Below are positions 54,501 to 62,443 of a stretch of DNA of 64,000 nucleotides, piece after piece. The stretch spans positions 62,001 to 126,000 of the forward strand of contig NZ_PTIX01000015.1 of NCBI RefSeq assembly GCF_002934265.1, given 5' to 3'. Source of the DNA: Actinokineospora auranticolor (GTDB lineage: Bacteria; Actinomycetota; Actinomycetes; Mycobacteriales; Pseudonocardiaceae). The notes under the pieces were generated by a model. That model searched no databases, was not told the origin of the DNA, and worked only from the letters and a program-made list of their open reading frames with translations. The position numbers and the translations under genes were made by a program. Position 1 is the stretch's first letter. Every line of letters starts with the position of its first letter.

Positions 54501-57500
54501 TACGACCCGGGCGACAGGAAGTTCGTGCGCGGCCCGTTCGTACCCAACCCGGACTACCTGTACCGCGACCGGAACACGTCCACAACGGACACCTCGACCG
54601 CCACCCAGTCGCCCCCGAAGCCGAACCCCCGGATCGACGGGCCGCACGCGCCCCCGCAACTCCACGACGGCCCCGACCGGAACTACGGGCCGAACACCCC
54701 GCCCCGCCAGGAAAGCCGCCCGATCCGCGAGGGTTCGCTCGGCGACCGCATCGGTCACCTGGCCGACCCGACCCTGGAATCCCTGCGCCCGCACCTGCGG
54801 TCGACCCCGGGTGGCATGTCCGCGTTCGCCCCGGGCGCCGCCTCGCCGTTCGTCAACGAGAAGTCGGCCCACAACAACGACGTCTACACGGCGGGACGGG
54901 TCCAGGGGATCCCCGGCCAGTTCCTCGTCGACATGCACGGCTCCGCCGACGCGATGCGGGTCGGCAACACCCCGTTGTCACCGCGGCAGGTGGCCGACCT
55001 CATCCGCGCCAACCCGGACTACGACGGCGGCCCGGTCACCGTCCTCGGCTGCGGCACCGGCAGCACCCGCGACGGGTTCGCCGCCCAGCTGTCCCGGGAA
55101 CTCGGCACCAAGGTCACCGCACCGACCGGCGACTCCTGGGTCGACCACACCGGCAACATGTTCGCCTCCAGCCGCGAACACGGCGCCGACCCCAGCAAGC
55201 CCGCCAAGCCCACCTGGCCCCCCAACGGCGAGTGGCACACCTTCTCCCCGGACGGCGACCAGACTGTCCACAAGGGACCGTACCCGCCCGGCCACACCCC
55301 GAGCTGGGGTACGAACACCCCCACCCGAGCGCCACAGCAAGCCGCCCACCGCGGCGAAGACACGACCCAGGACCACCGCCCCCGCCCCGAGCGGCGGCAC
55401 GTCCCACCGGTCCCGGACTCGGGTTTCCACGGCCACGGCGTCCCCGAGGCGAGCAACGCCCACGCCCAACGACTGGCCGACCAGGGCCGCGCCGCCGTCG
55501 AGCGGATCGCCGGGGGATTCGACCACACCCGCGTCGAACGGCTCGCGGACGGCTCCCACCGCGTCACGGATCCCCACGGCTCCTACACCGTCGACGTCCG
55601 CTCCGCCCCACTTCCGGAGCGGATGGTGGCCCGCACCACCGCCGACCACGAGGGCGGCAGGCACCTCGTCGAGCTATCTAGGAACATGGACAGCAGGCAC
55701 GTCGACCGCGCGGTCGCCAACGAACTCGGCACCATCGCCTACGAACGCAAACTCCACGCGAACGGCGAAACACCCCCCGCCCACGACGCGCTGCGCCCGG
55801 GCACCCCCGAACCCGGCACCCGCCCCTCCAGCCGGGACGCGGGCCGCGCCCAGGAACTGCGGGTCCTGGCAGAGCAGTACAGCAAGCTGACCCCGGCCGA
55901 CGCCATCAGCCTCGCCCGCGTCCGCCGGGAGGGCTTGGCCCTGGTCGACCACCTCGGCCTGCGCGACGACACCGCGGGCGCCCCGGAGCGGCGCGGCCTG
56001 GTCGACCAGCTGCTCACCGAGTCCGGCAGGTCGGACGTCCGCGCCTTCCTCGCCGACGTCGGACGCCCCGAACACGACCTACCACCCGGCGACCGCCACC
56101 ACGACAGCCCCAACAGCGAGCGGTCGGATACGGAACAACGGGCAGAGGCCGACCTGTCCAATCCGCCAGCAGATGCGGCTCCGGGGATCGAGCGTTTTAC
56201 GGCCGACCTCAAACGAAATGCTGAAATCGAAGCGGCACAACGAGGGACCACGCCCAAAGACGAGATCCAGCAGTTCATCATCGGGCGCGCGCTCGCTCGG
56301 TTCTTCGCGGACAACCCCGATGGCTGGGTGCTCAAGGGTGGGCAAGCGCTGCGTGCCCGCTATCCGGGCAGTAGATCGAGCACCGACCTCGACTTCACGA
56401 GGACCACGACGGCGGACCCGGAGAGCATGGTCCGCGACTACGAGCGCGCTCTGGCGCGTGATCTCGGTGACCACCTGACGTTCGTCCGAGGTGCGACGAA
56501 GTCGCTGCTCAACGGCACCGGCGTCCGCCTTTCCCACACCGTCTACCTCGGCGTCGACCCGATGATGGACCTCAGTGTCGACCTCGCCCCACCGCGGCCG
56601 AGGCCTGATCCGTCCGGTGCCGGGCCGGTGTGGCGCGAACCGGATGTGGTCCCGTTCCCGGACCGCGCTCTTTCGACCGGCGCCGAGGGAGCGACACCGA
56701 ACCTGCGGGTCATCTCGTTGGAGGAGACGCTGGCGCACAAGGTGTCCGGCATGTACACCCACGGCAGCCGAACGCTGGAAACCAAATGCGATGAGTGCGT
56801 GCTGATCAGCAGGGACAAGTTCACGTGCAGGTCGGGTGCCCCGCCGATCCGGTCCCAGGACCTGGCCGACGTCCTCATGCTCGCCACGAACAGCCCGTGG
56901 GACGCCAGGGAGACCCACGCGGAACTGCGGCGGGAGTTCGCCTGGCGGATCGACCAGCAGGAAGCCCTGCAGGTGCCGAAGCGCTTCGAGGTGCCGAACC
57001 CGGACTGGGCCCGCAGCTTCGCGGAATACGCCAAGACCCTGCCCGCTCTTGCCCACAAGAGCCTGAAGGAAGCGGAGATGCTGGCCGGCAGGTTCCTCGA
57101 CCCGCTGCTGTCGGACAACCCGCCGGACGCCCGCTGGGACCACCGGGAGTGGCGGTGGGTGGACAAGTCGGAACTCGACGGGCAGCAGTTCGACACACCG
57201 GACACCGAGCGCGGCGGCTCACCCGAGCAAGTCCAGGACTCGGGTGAGCAACCCCGCGTTCGGCAAGCCCAGCTGCTGGAACGCACCGGCGACGCGCCGC
57301 CCTCCGACGCCTTGGCAGATCCGGCGATGGTCGAGCGGTGGGACGCGCTGGCCGATCGACGCTCTCCGGACAGCTATGACGCGTTCGTGGACCGGCTCAA
57401 AGAGGGAGATCTCGGAACCTCGGAGAAGCTCAGGGCCGTACGCGACTTCATGGCCGAGGTGGGCGAGACCCCTTCGCCGGTGACGGGCTTGGACTCCAAG

Positions 57501-59303
57501 AACCTCCGGGTCTACACCCACCAGCGCGGCGAGCTGTACATCCACAGCGCGGCGTTGATGGCCGACCGGGGTACCACGCTGGAAATCGCCTACGAGTTCA
57601 ACCGCACGATCGGCACCTACCGCTGGGAGGCGCACCAGTCACACGTCGCGCACCTGGGCCCGGTTCCGGACGGCATCGAGGCCAACGACGCCAACGCCGC
57701 GGCCTACTGGCGGCAGAGCAACGGCCTCCCACGCACCGATTCAAGCGCGGACACGGTGACGCGCGACCTCGTCGACATGCAGGCGCAACCGCTGCGCGAC
57801 GCGATAAAGATGCGGCAACGGCTCATCGACGACCACGGCATCGATCCCAGCCGGATCCGATTGGTCCACGACGACGGCAAGGACAAGGGCGTTTACGGCG
57901 ACAGCCGCTGGGTCCGCGCGCACCTGCTCACGCTCGACGCGATCCGGGACAACCCCGAGCAGGCGCGCCAAGACATGCTCGACGCGATGCGCGGGTCCGG
58001 CGAGCGGGGAGAACACCGCGAGCGCCGCGCGCAGGACGTTGTCGACCGCCTCGAAGCAGCCACACCGCCCCGCGACGGACAGGGCGAGCGGACGCGTCAG
58101 AAGTACGCACTGCTCTGGGTTCGGGACTCTCGTGACCAACCGGTCGGCAGCAGGCACGGCCCCCACTTGGACACCCGACCGGAGATGCTGCGCCAGACGA
58201 TCGAGGCGCTTCGCGAGTCCCACCCGGACGTCCGACCGGTACTGCTCGGCGACGACGTGTTCGCCCGGCGCCCGGAACTGCTCGACCAGTGGCGGCGCGA
58301 CGGCGTGCTCGACGGCGTGGACGCCGACACCCTGGTGGGTTACTGGGACGCGGACCGCAACGGGGGACAACCCCTCAGCCACGCCGAGCAGGCGTTGTTC
58401 TTCCACCGGCTGACCGAGCAGCACGACGTCGTGCAGATCGGCATGGAGAGCGGTGCGATGGAGTTGCCCGCCGTCCTCGGTACCCCGACGGTCTACCTGG
58501 AAGCCAAGGAGCACGACGGCAACAAGGGCAACCGCTGGGCCCTCTACTGGCAGGAATGGGCCTACGGGAGCCACGAAGCGGCCGTGGACTCACGCGGCGC
58601 GCAGCTCTACGACAGCTCCGGCAGGCCGATCATCACGAGGTTCGCGGAGACCGAAGCGCGTTCCGCCCCGCTGTCGTCGATCGAGCGCGTGCTCTACGGC
58701 CGGGATCTGGACGACCCGTCGAACAGGCGAGCGCAGCCTATCGCCGTCTACGAGTCCGCCAGGGTCGCCGTGACCGCGGACCGGATCGTCCGGTTGGTGG
58801 ACAGCGGCGAGCTGGGGAGTTGGTCCCAACGGCTTGGTCGCACCGCCGGGCTCACCGGAGCGGAGTGGCAGACCTGGAGCGACCAGCAGTGGGCGGAGAG
58901 CGAGTTCTACGTCGACCAGCTGCACCGGTGGCTCAGCGCGGAGGCTGACACCTCCGAGGGGATGACACGCAAATGGGACGGTATCCGCCTCGCGCTCAAT
59001 GGCGTTGTCGATCCGGGCTTCACTGCTGACCGACAGATAGAGAAGTCGGACATCTTGTTCGCCTACGCCGGTTTCCGCAACGACCAACCGCTACCCGCGG
59101 ACCAAGCGGACCGGATCCGCCAGGCGTTCGCGGCCGCGCCCGAGGAACGGGCCGCAGCCGTCACCCAGGTGTTGACCGACCTGCTGTCGGATCCCGGATT
59201 CCGCAGACAGGCCGTGGACGACATGCGCGTCTTCGCCTTCGATCCGGCGGAGATCCAGAACCTGCGGGAAGCGATCGACCGGGTGGTTCGCCGTTCCGAG
59301 TAG
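51537..59303 (+). CDS. 2588-residue multidomain polymorphic toxin (ART, caspase-like, AbiEii, GT-like)
   Basis: Order of parts: helical ESX-type N-terminus (about 40-150, MDAIGNRISGRGGQLRDGVG); Pro/Gly-rich spacer (about 170-820); pertussis-type ADP-ribosyltransferase (about 850-1000: LYRGDARSP with Arg874, FVSTSTD 924-926, Glu967-Ser-Glu969); caspase-like domain (about 1090-1200: VDMHGSAD His1134, VTVLGCGTG Cys1172) that may autoprocess the protein; linker helices; AbiEii nucleotidyltransferase (about 1570-1800: VLKGGQAL 1598-1605, SSTDLDF with Asp1617/Asp1619, Lys1735, RSQDLADVL Asp1775); a C-terminal GT-B-like region (YALLWVRDSR about 2190; GMESGAMELPAVLGTPTVYL about 2302). There is no signal peptide, so type VII export is inferred. 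ATG at 51537; the ATG at 51660 is an alternative start. Confidence 0.85.
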   Translation: MRRHGDSPGGSHGGTTHHGGSSTPTPGGSVGPGSGVGSGTGMDPDGMDAIGNRISGRGGQLRDGVGGKLNIGASSQSAGVFGQVAMFKADEAIKTAREGVQRAAESAETSGRKVKDTAQAARDTDRSNASNLGRSGDGLGKTAPRASSDSSVAPRTANAPGAARPSGAPAVSGGTDTAPRGPAGTPGAPRQVNNPTATGTPQQTPTGPTNRPTSAPRVPGTAEQAGPPAASRTPGGGPATAQAGASAGARPPDLSGRTPGTQPSGGPPMGTAGSRPPTTQAGTPTGARPPGAQPAGGPASRPSTAAGAPAGSRGAQPTAGPSTGTPGSRPSTAQAGNPAGSRPPGAPGGGTPAGNPASRPSAAAGAQAGSRAHGAQPTGGLSAGTPGTRPLSAQAGAPAGSRPPGTPAGTPASRPSTAAGAPVSPAPATQSTGGPLTSAPGTRPPTAQAGAPAGSRPSVTQSTGGPSTGTPGSRPHGAQQAAGPPSGATASRSSSAAGTPSSPTGAQPTNGPTTGTPASRPATGAGAPGGSRPPGIQPTGGPSAGTPGSLPPPGSRPLGAQPPGGPARPPTAAGGLPGGSRPTGADPGPSTNPPRPAIGQPGAHQPGAQAGPANRIADALSGGAPRQGGVQAGPHAPAGFRPNAPGGHPGFPGGATPDGTRTSPGRVPGTLPGDPAAGPGRPPNVPRQHPGAPAAYSGHPGNPPQGVRPPGQTPPHGGFPPGGRPPAPQGNPHGGPTRPGGFAPPPNRPFHQAPPPGHRPPLQHGPQAPHPGRPGVPPGQHRGNGGWQGNPPPGPGAPPRRPGPPENAWSTRPETQPSGPAFTPDQLREYGIDRGDSDRPPVAMHGVDPTKYGVAKVIVRKIIDWLHRDHTLYRGDARSPEELAAASGFLPPYTNRPEWASKYPNGVTPDIAQHADGQTNAFVSTSTDRKTAEDFALGRYLYEITAPGGIYSDATLYPSTGKKDRGESEVLFPGGIDWKYVKGWYKMTYDPGDRKFVRGPFVPNPDYLYRDRNTSTTDTSTATQSPPKPNPRIDGPHAPPQLHDGPDRNYGPNTPPRQESRPIREGSLGDRIGHLADPTLESLRPHLRSTPGGMSAFAPGAASPFVNEKSAHNNDVYTAGRVQGIPGQFLVDMHGSADAMRVGNTPLSPRQVADLIRANPDYDGGPVTVLGCGTGSTRDGFAAQLSRELGTKVTAPTGDSWVDHTGNMFASSREHGADPSKPAKPTWPPNGEWHTFSPDGDQTVHKGPYPPGHTPSWGTNTPTRAPQQAAHRGEDTTQDHRPRPERRHVPPVPDSGFHGHGVPEASNAHAQRLADQGRAAVERIAGGFDHTRVERLADGSHRVTDPHGSYTVDVRSAPLPERMVARTTADHEGGRHLVELSRNMDSRHVDRAVANELGTIAYERKLHANGETPPAHDALRPGTPEPGTRPSSRDAGRAQELRVLAEQYSKLTPADAISLARVRREGLALVDHLGLRDDTAGAPERRGLVDQLLTESGRSDVRAFLADVGRPEHDLPPGDRHHDSPNSERSDTEQRAEADLSNPPADAAPGIERFTADLKRNAEIEAAQRGTTPKDEIQQFIIGRALARFFADNPDGWVLKGGQALRARYPGSRSSTDLDFTRTTTADPESMVRDYERALARDLGDHLTFVRGATKSLLNGTGVRLSHTVYLGVDPMMDLSVDLAPPRPRPDPSGAGPVWREPDVVPFPDRALSTGAEGATPNLRVISLEETLAHKVSGMYTHGSRTLETKCDECVLISRDKFTCRSGAPPIRSQDLADVLMLATNSPWDARETHAELRREFAWRIDQQEALQVPKRFEVPNPDWARSFAEYAKTLPALAHKSLKEAEMLAGRFLDPLLSDNPPDARWDHREWRWVDKSELDGQQFDTPDTERGGSPEQVQDSGEQPRVRQAQLLERTGDAPPSDALADPAMVERWDALADRRSPDSYDAFVDRLKEGDLGTSEKLRAVRDFMAEVGETPSPVTGLDSKNLRVYTHQRGELYIHSAALMADRGTTLEIAYEFNRTIGTYRWEAHQSHVAHLGPVPDGIEANDANAAAYWRQSNGLPRTDSSADTVTRDLVDMQAQPLRDAIKMRQRLIDDHGIDPSRIRLVHDDGKDKGVYGDSRWVRAHLLTLDAIRDNPEQARQDMLDAMRGSGERGEHRERRAQDVVDRLEAATPPRDGQGERTRQKYALLWVRDSRDQPVGSRHGPHLDTRPEMLRQTIEALRESHPDVRPVLLGDDVFARRPELLDQWRRDGVLDGVDADTLVGYWDADRNGGQPLSHAEQALFFHRLTEQHDVVQIGMESGAMELPAVLGTPTVYLEAKEHDGNKGNRWALYWQEWAYGSHEAAVDSRGAQLYDSSGRPIITRFAETEARSAPLSSIERVLYGRDLDDPSNRRAQPIAVYESARVAVTADRIVRLVDSGELGSWSQRLGRTAGLTGAEWQTWSDQQWAESEFYVDQLHRWLSAEADTSEGMTRKWDGIRLALNGVVDPGFTADRQIEKSDILFAYAGFRNDQPLPADQADRIRQAFAAAPEERAAAVTQVLTDLLSDPGFRRQAVDDMRVFAFDPAEIQNLREAIDRVVRRSE
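52180..53370 (+). repeat. Degenerate tandem Pro/Gly/Ala/Ser/Thr-rich repeats in the toxin gene
   Basis: Units of about 30-35 residues recur around GGPSTGTPGSRPSTAQAGAP and AGSRPPG-like phrases at least ten times. They probably form a flexible exported spacer between the secretion domain and the enzymatic cargo. Copy number should vary between strains. Confidence 0.75.
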
Positions 59304-59356
59304 AGACGACCGACACCGCGCCGGTGTGCGCGAGACGCCGTGTCGACGGGCTCTGC

Positions 59357-60226
59357 TCAGACGATGGACCGGTCCTTGATGTCGGGCCACAGGCTTTGGC
59401 TGACGATGTCCGCGGCCAGGTTGGCGACGAGTTCGTCGGTCACCGTCTTCTCGTCCGCCGCGGACCCCAGCACGATGCTGCGGGTGGAGTGCAGCAGACG
59501 TCGCGCTTCCGGCAGCATGTCCTCGACCTGTTGGGGGAACATCATTGCTGTGGCCGACCGCACGTTGCGCGGAGACAGGCTGCCGAGGTGTAGATCTGGC
59601 GCGAAGTATTCAATGAACGCTCTGCCGTGGATCGGGAATGGATACCTGACCTTCGTGGCCAATGGGATCATGTAGGCGAGCAGTTCTCGCAGGTCCACGA
59701 GATCGAGATGCGCCGCATCGGAAACCAGGCGCTCGGGTGCTCCACCGCCACATTCGACCACGAGGTCGGCGATGGTCCGAAGGGGCGTGGTGACAGGGAC
59801 GCCTTCGACACGCATTACTTCCGTTTTGGGGATTTCTGCGACTGTGAAGGTAATATTCGGCAGCGCCTCGCGATCATTTCGCACTGTGAAGTGCGATCGC
59901 GCTCCAACGTATTTGCCGATTCTGTGCAGACGGGCCGCGCCGCCGTGTGACATCACAGCGTTCAACTCGTTCTTGCGGCGTTCATACGACGTCTCGTGCG
60001 GCTCCAGGGAAAGCCAGTCTTCATATGACTGTTGGTAAATCGTCCCAACCCGGTCCGTATAGCTGAGGTAGTAGGTCCCGTTCGGGAACCGCTCGACCAG
60101 GCTCATGTCCATCAGGTGGGTGAGTCCCTCGGCGCTGATCCCCAGTCTCGCCACCTGCGCAGGCGTGGCCAACCCATGCTGGTTCCTGGCCAACGACACC
60201 AGTTCGCCCAGCTCCCGTTCCCACAT
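59357..60226 (-). CDS. AbiEi-like antitoxin
   Basis: 289 residues from the ATG at 60226, which has GGGAGGAA upstream. N-terminal AbiEi winged helix: MWERELGELVSLARNQHGLA, TPAQVARLGISAEGLTHLMD, ERFPNGTYYLS; the larger C-terminal domain follows (VPVTTPLRTIADLVVECGGG is the usual AbiEi hinge region) and ends DIVSQSLWPDIKDRSIV. AbiEi proteins repress their operon and neutralise the AbiEii nucleotidyltransferase. The only AbiEii here is the domain inside the toxin gene that converges on it 53 bases away, so this is its likely immunity protein. Confidence 0.85.
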   Translation of the reverse strand: MWERELGELVSLARNQHGLATPAQVARLGISAEGLTHLMDMSLVERFPNGTYYLSYTDRVGTIYQQSYEDWLSLEPHETSYERRKNELNAVMSHGGAARLHRIGKYVGARSHFTVRNDREALPNITFTVAEIPKTEVMRVEGVPVTTPLRTIADLVVECGGGAPERLVSDAAHLDLVDLRELLAYMIPLATKVRYPFPIHGRAFIEYFAPDLHLGSLSPRNVRSATAMMFPQQVEDMLPEARRLLHSTRSIVLGSAADEKTVTDELVANLAADIVSQSLWPDIKDRSIV

Positions 60227-60346
60227 CCCGGTTCCTCCCAGATCCTGACGACGGCGGTCAGTCCGCCACCTCAAGCACGGTAGAGGCTACCCGGGCGCGG
60301 TCGGGTCGGTACTCGTCTTGTCGGAAGCCCGGTGTCCGGCGTCGGC

Positions 60347-60941
60347 TCAGACGATGGACCGATCCTTGATGTCGGGCCACAGGCTTTGGCTGACGACGTC
60401 CGCGGCGAGGTTGGCGACGAGTTCGTCTGTCATGGTCTTCTCGTCCGCTCCGGACCCCAGCACGGTGCCGCGAGTGGAGCGCATCATCCGCCGTACTCTT
60501 CGACCTGTTTGGGGAACATCATCATGGTGCACGACCGGACGTTGCGGGGGACAGGCTGCCGAGGTGCGGCAACGGCATGAAGTACTCGATGAATGACCTG
60601 CCGTGCACCGGGAATGGGTATTGGACCCTATTGGCGAGGGGAGTCATGTAGCGGAGCAGTTCCCGCATGTCCACCAGCACGCTCGTTCTCGTGGCGTTCG
60701 TGCACGGTCTTGTCCGGTTCCAGGGCAAGCCAATCGCTGTACGGCTGTTGGTCCTCCGGCCCAAGATGTCGGTGTGCTTGAGGTAGTACATGCCGTTCGG
60801 CAGCCTGCGGATGAGCTGGGTCTCTGTCAGGTGGTCGAGCCCCTCGACGCTGACCCCCAGCTTCGCTGCTTGCCCAGGTGTGACCAACCCGCGTTGGTTA
60901 CCCGCCAGCGAAACCAGTTCGCCGAGCTCCCGCTCCCACAT
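60347..60941 (-). pseudogene. Decayed second copy of the AbiEi-like antitoxin
   Basis: The first frame from 60941 repeats MWERELGELVSLAGNQRGLV and PNGMYYLKHTDILG almost exactly, then slips, and an internal stretch of over 80 codons is missing; VQYPFPVHGRSFIEYF and HLGSLSP follow. A last frame (60532-60347) ends DVVSQSLWPDIKDRSIV, near-identical to the intact copy. It is a tandem duplicate that has lost function. Confidence 0.85.
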
Positions 60942-61199
60942 CCCGAGGTCCTCCAGTTCACTGCGGATGGCAGTCGGCCCGTCACCTCAAGTACGGATAG
61001 CGGCTACCTGGGTGAGCGCACGTCCACGCTTGGTTCGCCATGGAGATGGTGGTCGTGTGCCTGGCCTGCTCGGATGATGGAACCATACCGTCCACAGTGG
61101 AATCGAAATCCGTTCGGGGTCTGTTTCCGATAACCCGTGAGCCGCCCCTCGCGCGCTGCTAGCGTGGCCTGCGAAGCGGGGGTCGGACGGGGAGAACAC

Positions 61200-61739
61200 A
61201 TGCTTGTCGCGCGTTCGGCGCCGGAGTGCCGCCTGTACATCGACCTCCACCCCTGCCACTGCGGCGAGCACCGCCTCCAGGTCGAGCACTCCCTCCGCGC
61301 GGACCCCGGCGGCGCGCTGGTCGCCGACTACTGGGGCACCTGCCCCCGGTGCGGCGCGGGCCGGACGTTCGTCTTCGAACTCGACGAGGAGATTCCGCCG
61401 CCTCCGCCCGCCTACGGTGGGGATCGGCCGTCGCGGATCCTGTGCCCCGGGCAGTTCATGCGGTACTCCACGCGGTTGGCGGGGGCGGTGAGGGCCGACC
61501 CGCGTGGGGTTTCGGCGGGGGAGCGGGTTCGGGCGGCGGGCATGCTCGAGTTGGCGGTCGCCGCGGCGGTCGAGGTCGTGAAGTTCATCCCCCCGAATGG
61601 TGACGCCGTGCCCGCGCAGGCTTTCACCTCGCCTGAGGGACTTGCCGAGTACCAGGCCGAGCCCGGTCGCTTCCGCCGCGTCCGGCTGGAGGCGAACCTC
61701 GAGGTCCTGCGCGGGGTGCTGCGTTCCTACCAGGGGTGA
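61200..61739 (+). CDS. Hypothetical protein with CxC/CxxC zinc-ribbon-like N-terminus
   Basis: 179 residues. N-terminal Cys cluster: LHPCHCGEHRL and YWGTCPRCGAGRTFVFELDE could bind zinc. The C-terminal half is helical and ends LEANLEVLRGVLRSYQG. GGGGAG precedes the ATG at 61200. Not recognised. Its place between an antitoxin and a TNT toxin gene allows an immunity role, but nothing in the sequence proves it. Confidence 0.7.
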   Translation: MLVARSAPECRLYIDLHPCHCGEHRLQVEHSLRADPGGALVADYWGTCPRCGAGRTFVFELDEEIPPPPPAYGGDRPSRILCPGQFMRYSTRLAGAVRADPRGVSAGERVRAAGMLELAVAAAVEVVKFIPPNGDAVPAQAFTSPEGLAEYQAEPGRFRRVRLEANLEVLRGVLRSYQG

Positions 61740-61776
61740 CTACAGGCGGAGACATTCGCCGGAAACGAGGCCTGTG

Positions 61777-62373
61777 ATGCGGATCTTCACGGCGCGCGAC
61801 GGCTGGCCTGTCCTGCGCGTCCGGTGGGCCGACCGACTCTCCAAAGGCGACCTGGCCGTGCTCGACGAAGCGGTCGCGTTCGCGGTCGAGCGGCACGGCG
61901 ACCAGACGCGGCCCGCGGGGGAGCCGTACGTCGAACACCTGCTCGAGGCGGCGGTCGTGCTGGTCGAGGGGATCGGTGTGACCGACGTCGACCTCCTGCT
62001 GGCCGCCGTCCTGCACGACGTGGTGGAGGACACCGACACCACCCTCGACGAGGTCCGGGACCGCTTCGGCCACCGCGTGGCGACCCTGGTCGACTGGGTG
62101 ACCAAGCCGCCGCGCGCCGACGGGGTCGGGCGGGAGGAGGCGCGGGCCGCCTACCTGGCGCGGCTGGGCTCGGCGCCGGACGACGCCGTCCTGGTGAAGC
62201 TCGCCGACCGGCTGAGCAACGTCCAGCGGCTGGACACCCACCCCCGGCCCGAGAAGGCCCGCTCCTACTACGCCGAGACCGTCCGCTCGATCCTGCCGCT
62301 CGCCGAACGCCACCCGTGGTTCCGTGACTGGTTCCACACGTGGCGGCTCGAATTCGGCGCGCTGGCCGGGTGA
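61777..62373 (+). CDS. HD-domain (p)ppGpp hydrolase-like protein (Mesh1/RelA-HD type)
   Basis: 198 residues. RelA/SpoT-type HD landmarks: VAFAVERHGDQTRPAGEPYV with EHLLEAA (first His), AAVLHDVVEDTDTTLDEV (HD plus ED), and VLVKLADRLSNVQRLDTHPR (Asp and Asn). No synthetase domain, so a small alarmone or nucleotide hydrolase. Starts 38 bases after the preceding gene. Lying next to toxin genes, it may detoxify an alarmone or a nucleotide product. Confidence 0.8.
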   Translation: MRIFTARDGWPVLRVRWADRLSKGDLAVLDEAVAFAVERHGDQTRPAGEPYVEHLLEAAVVLVEGIGVTDVDLLLAAVLHDVVEDTDTTLDEVRDRFGHRVATLVDWVTKPPRADGVGREEARAAYLARLGSAPDDAVLVKLADRLSNVQRLDTHPRPEKARSYYAETVRSILPLAERHPWFRDWFHTWRLEFGALAG

Positions 62374-62443
62374 ATCCGCACAACGGGGGAGTGGGGCACC
62401 CCTATTGTGGGGCGGGACGCACACAACGCACGGGGGACGGTTC

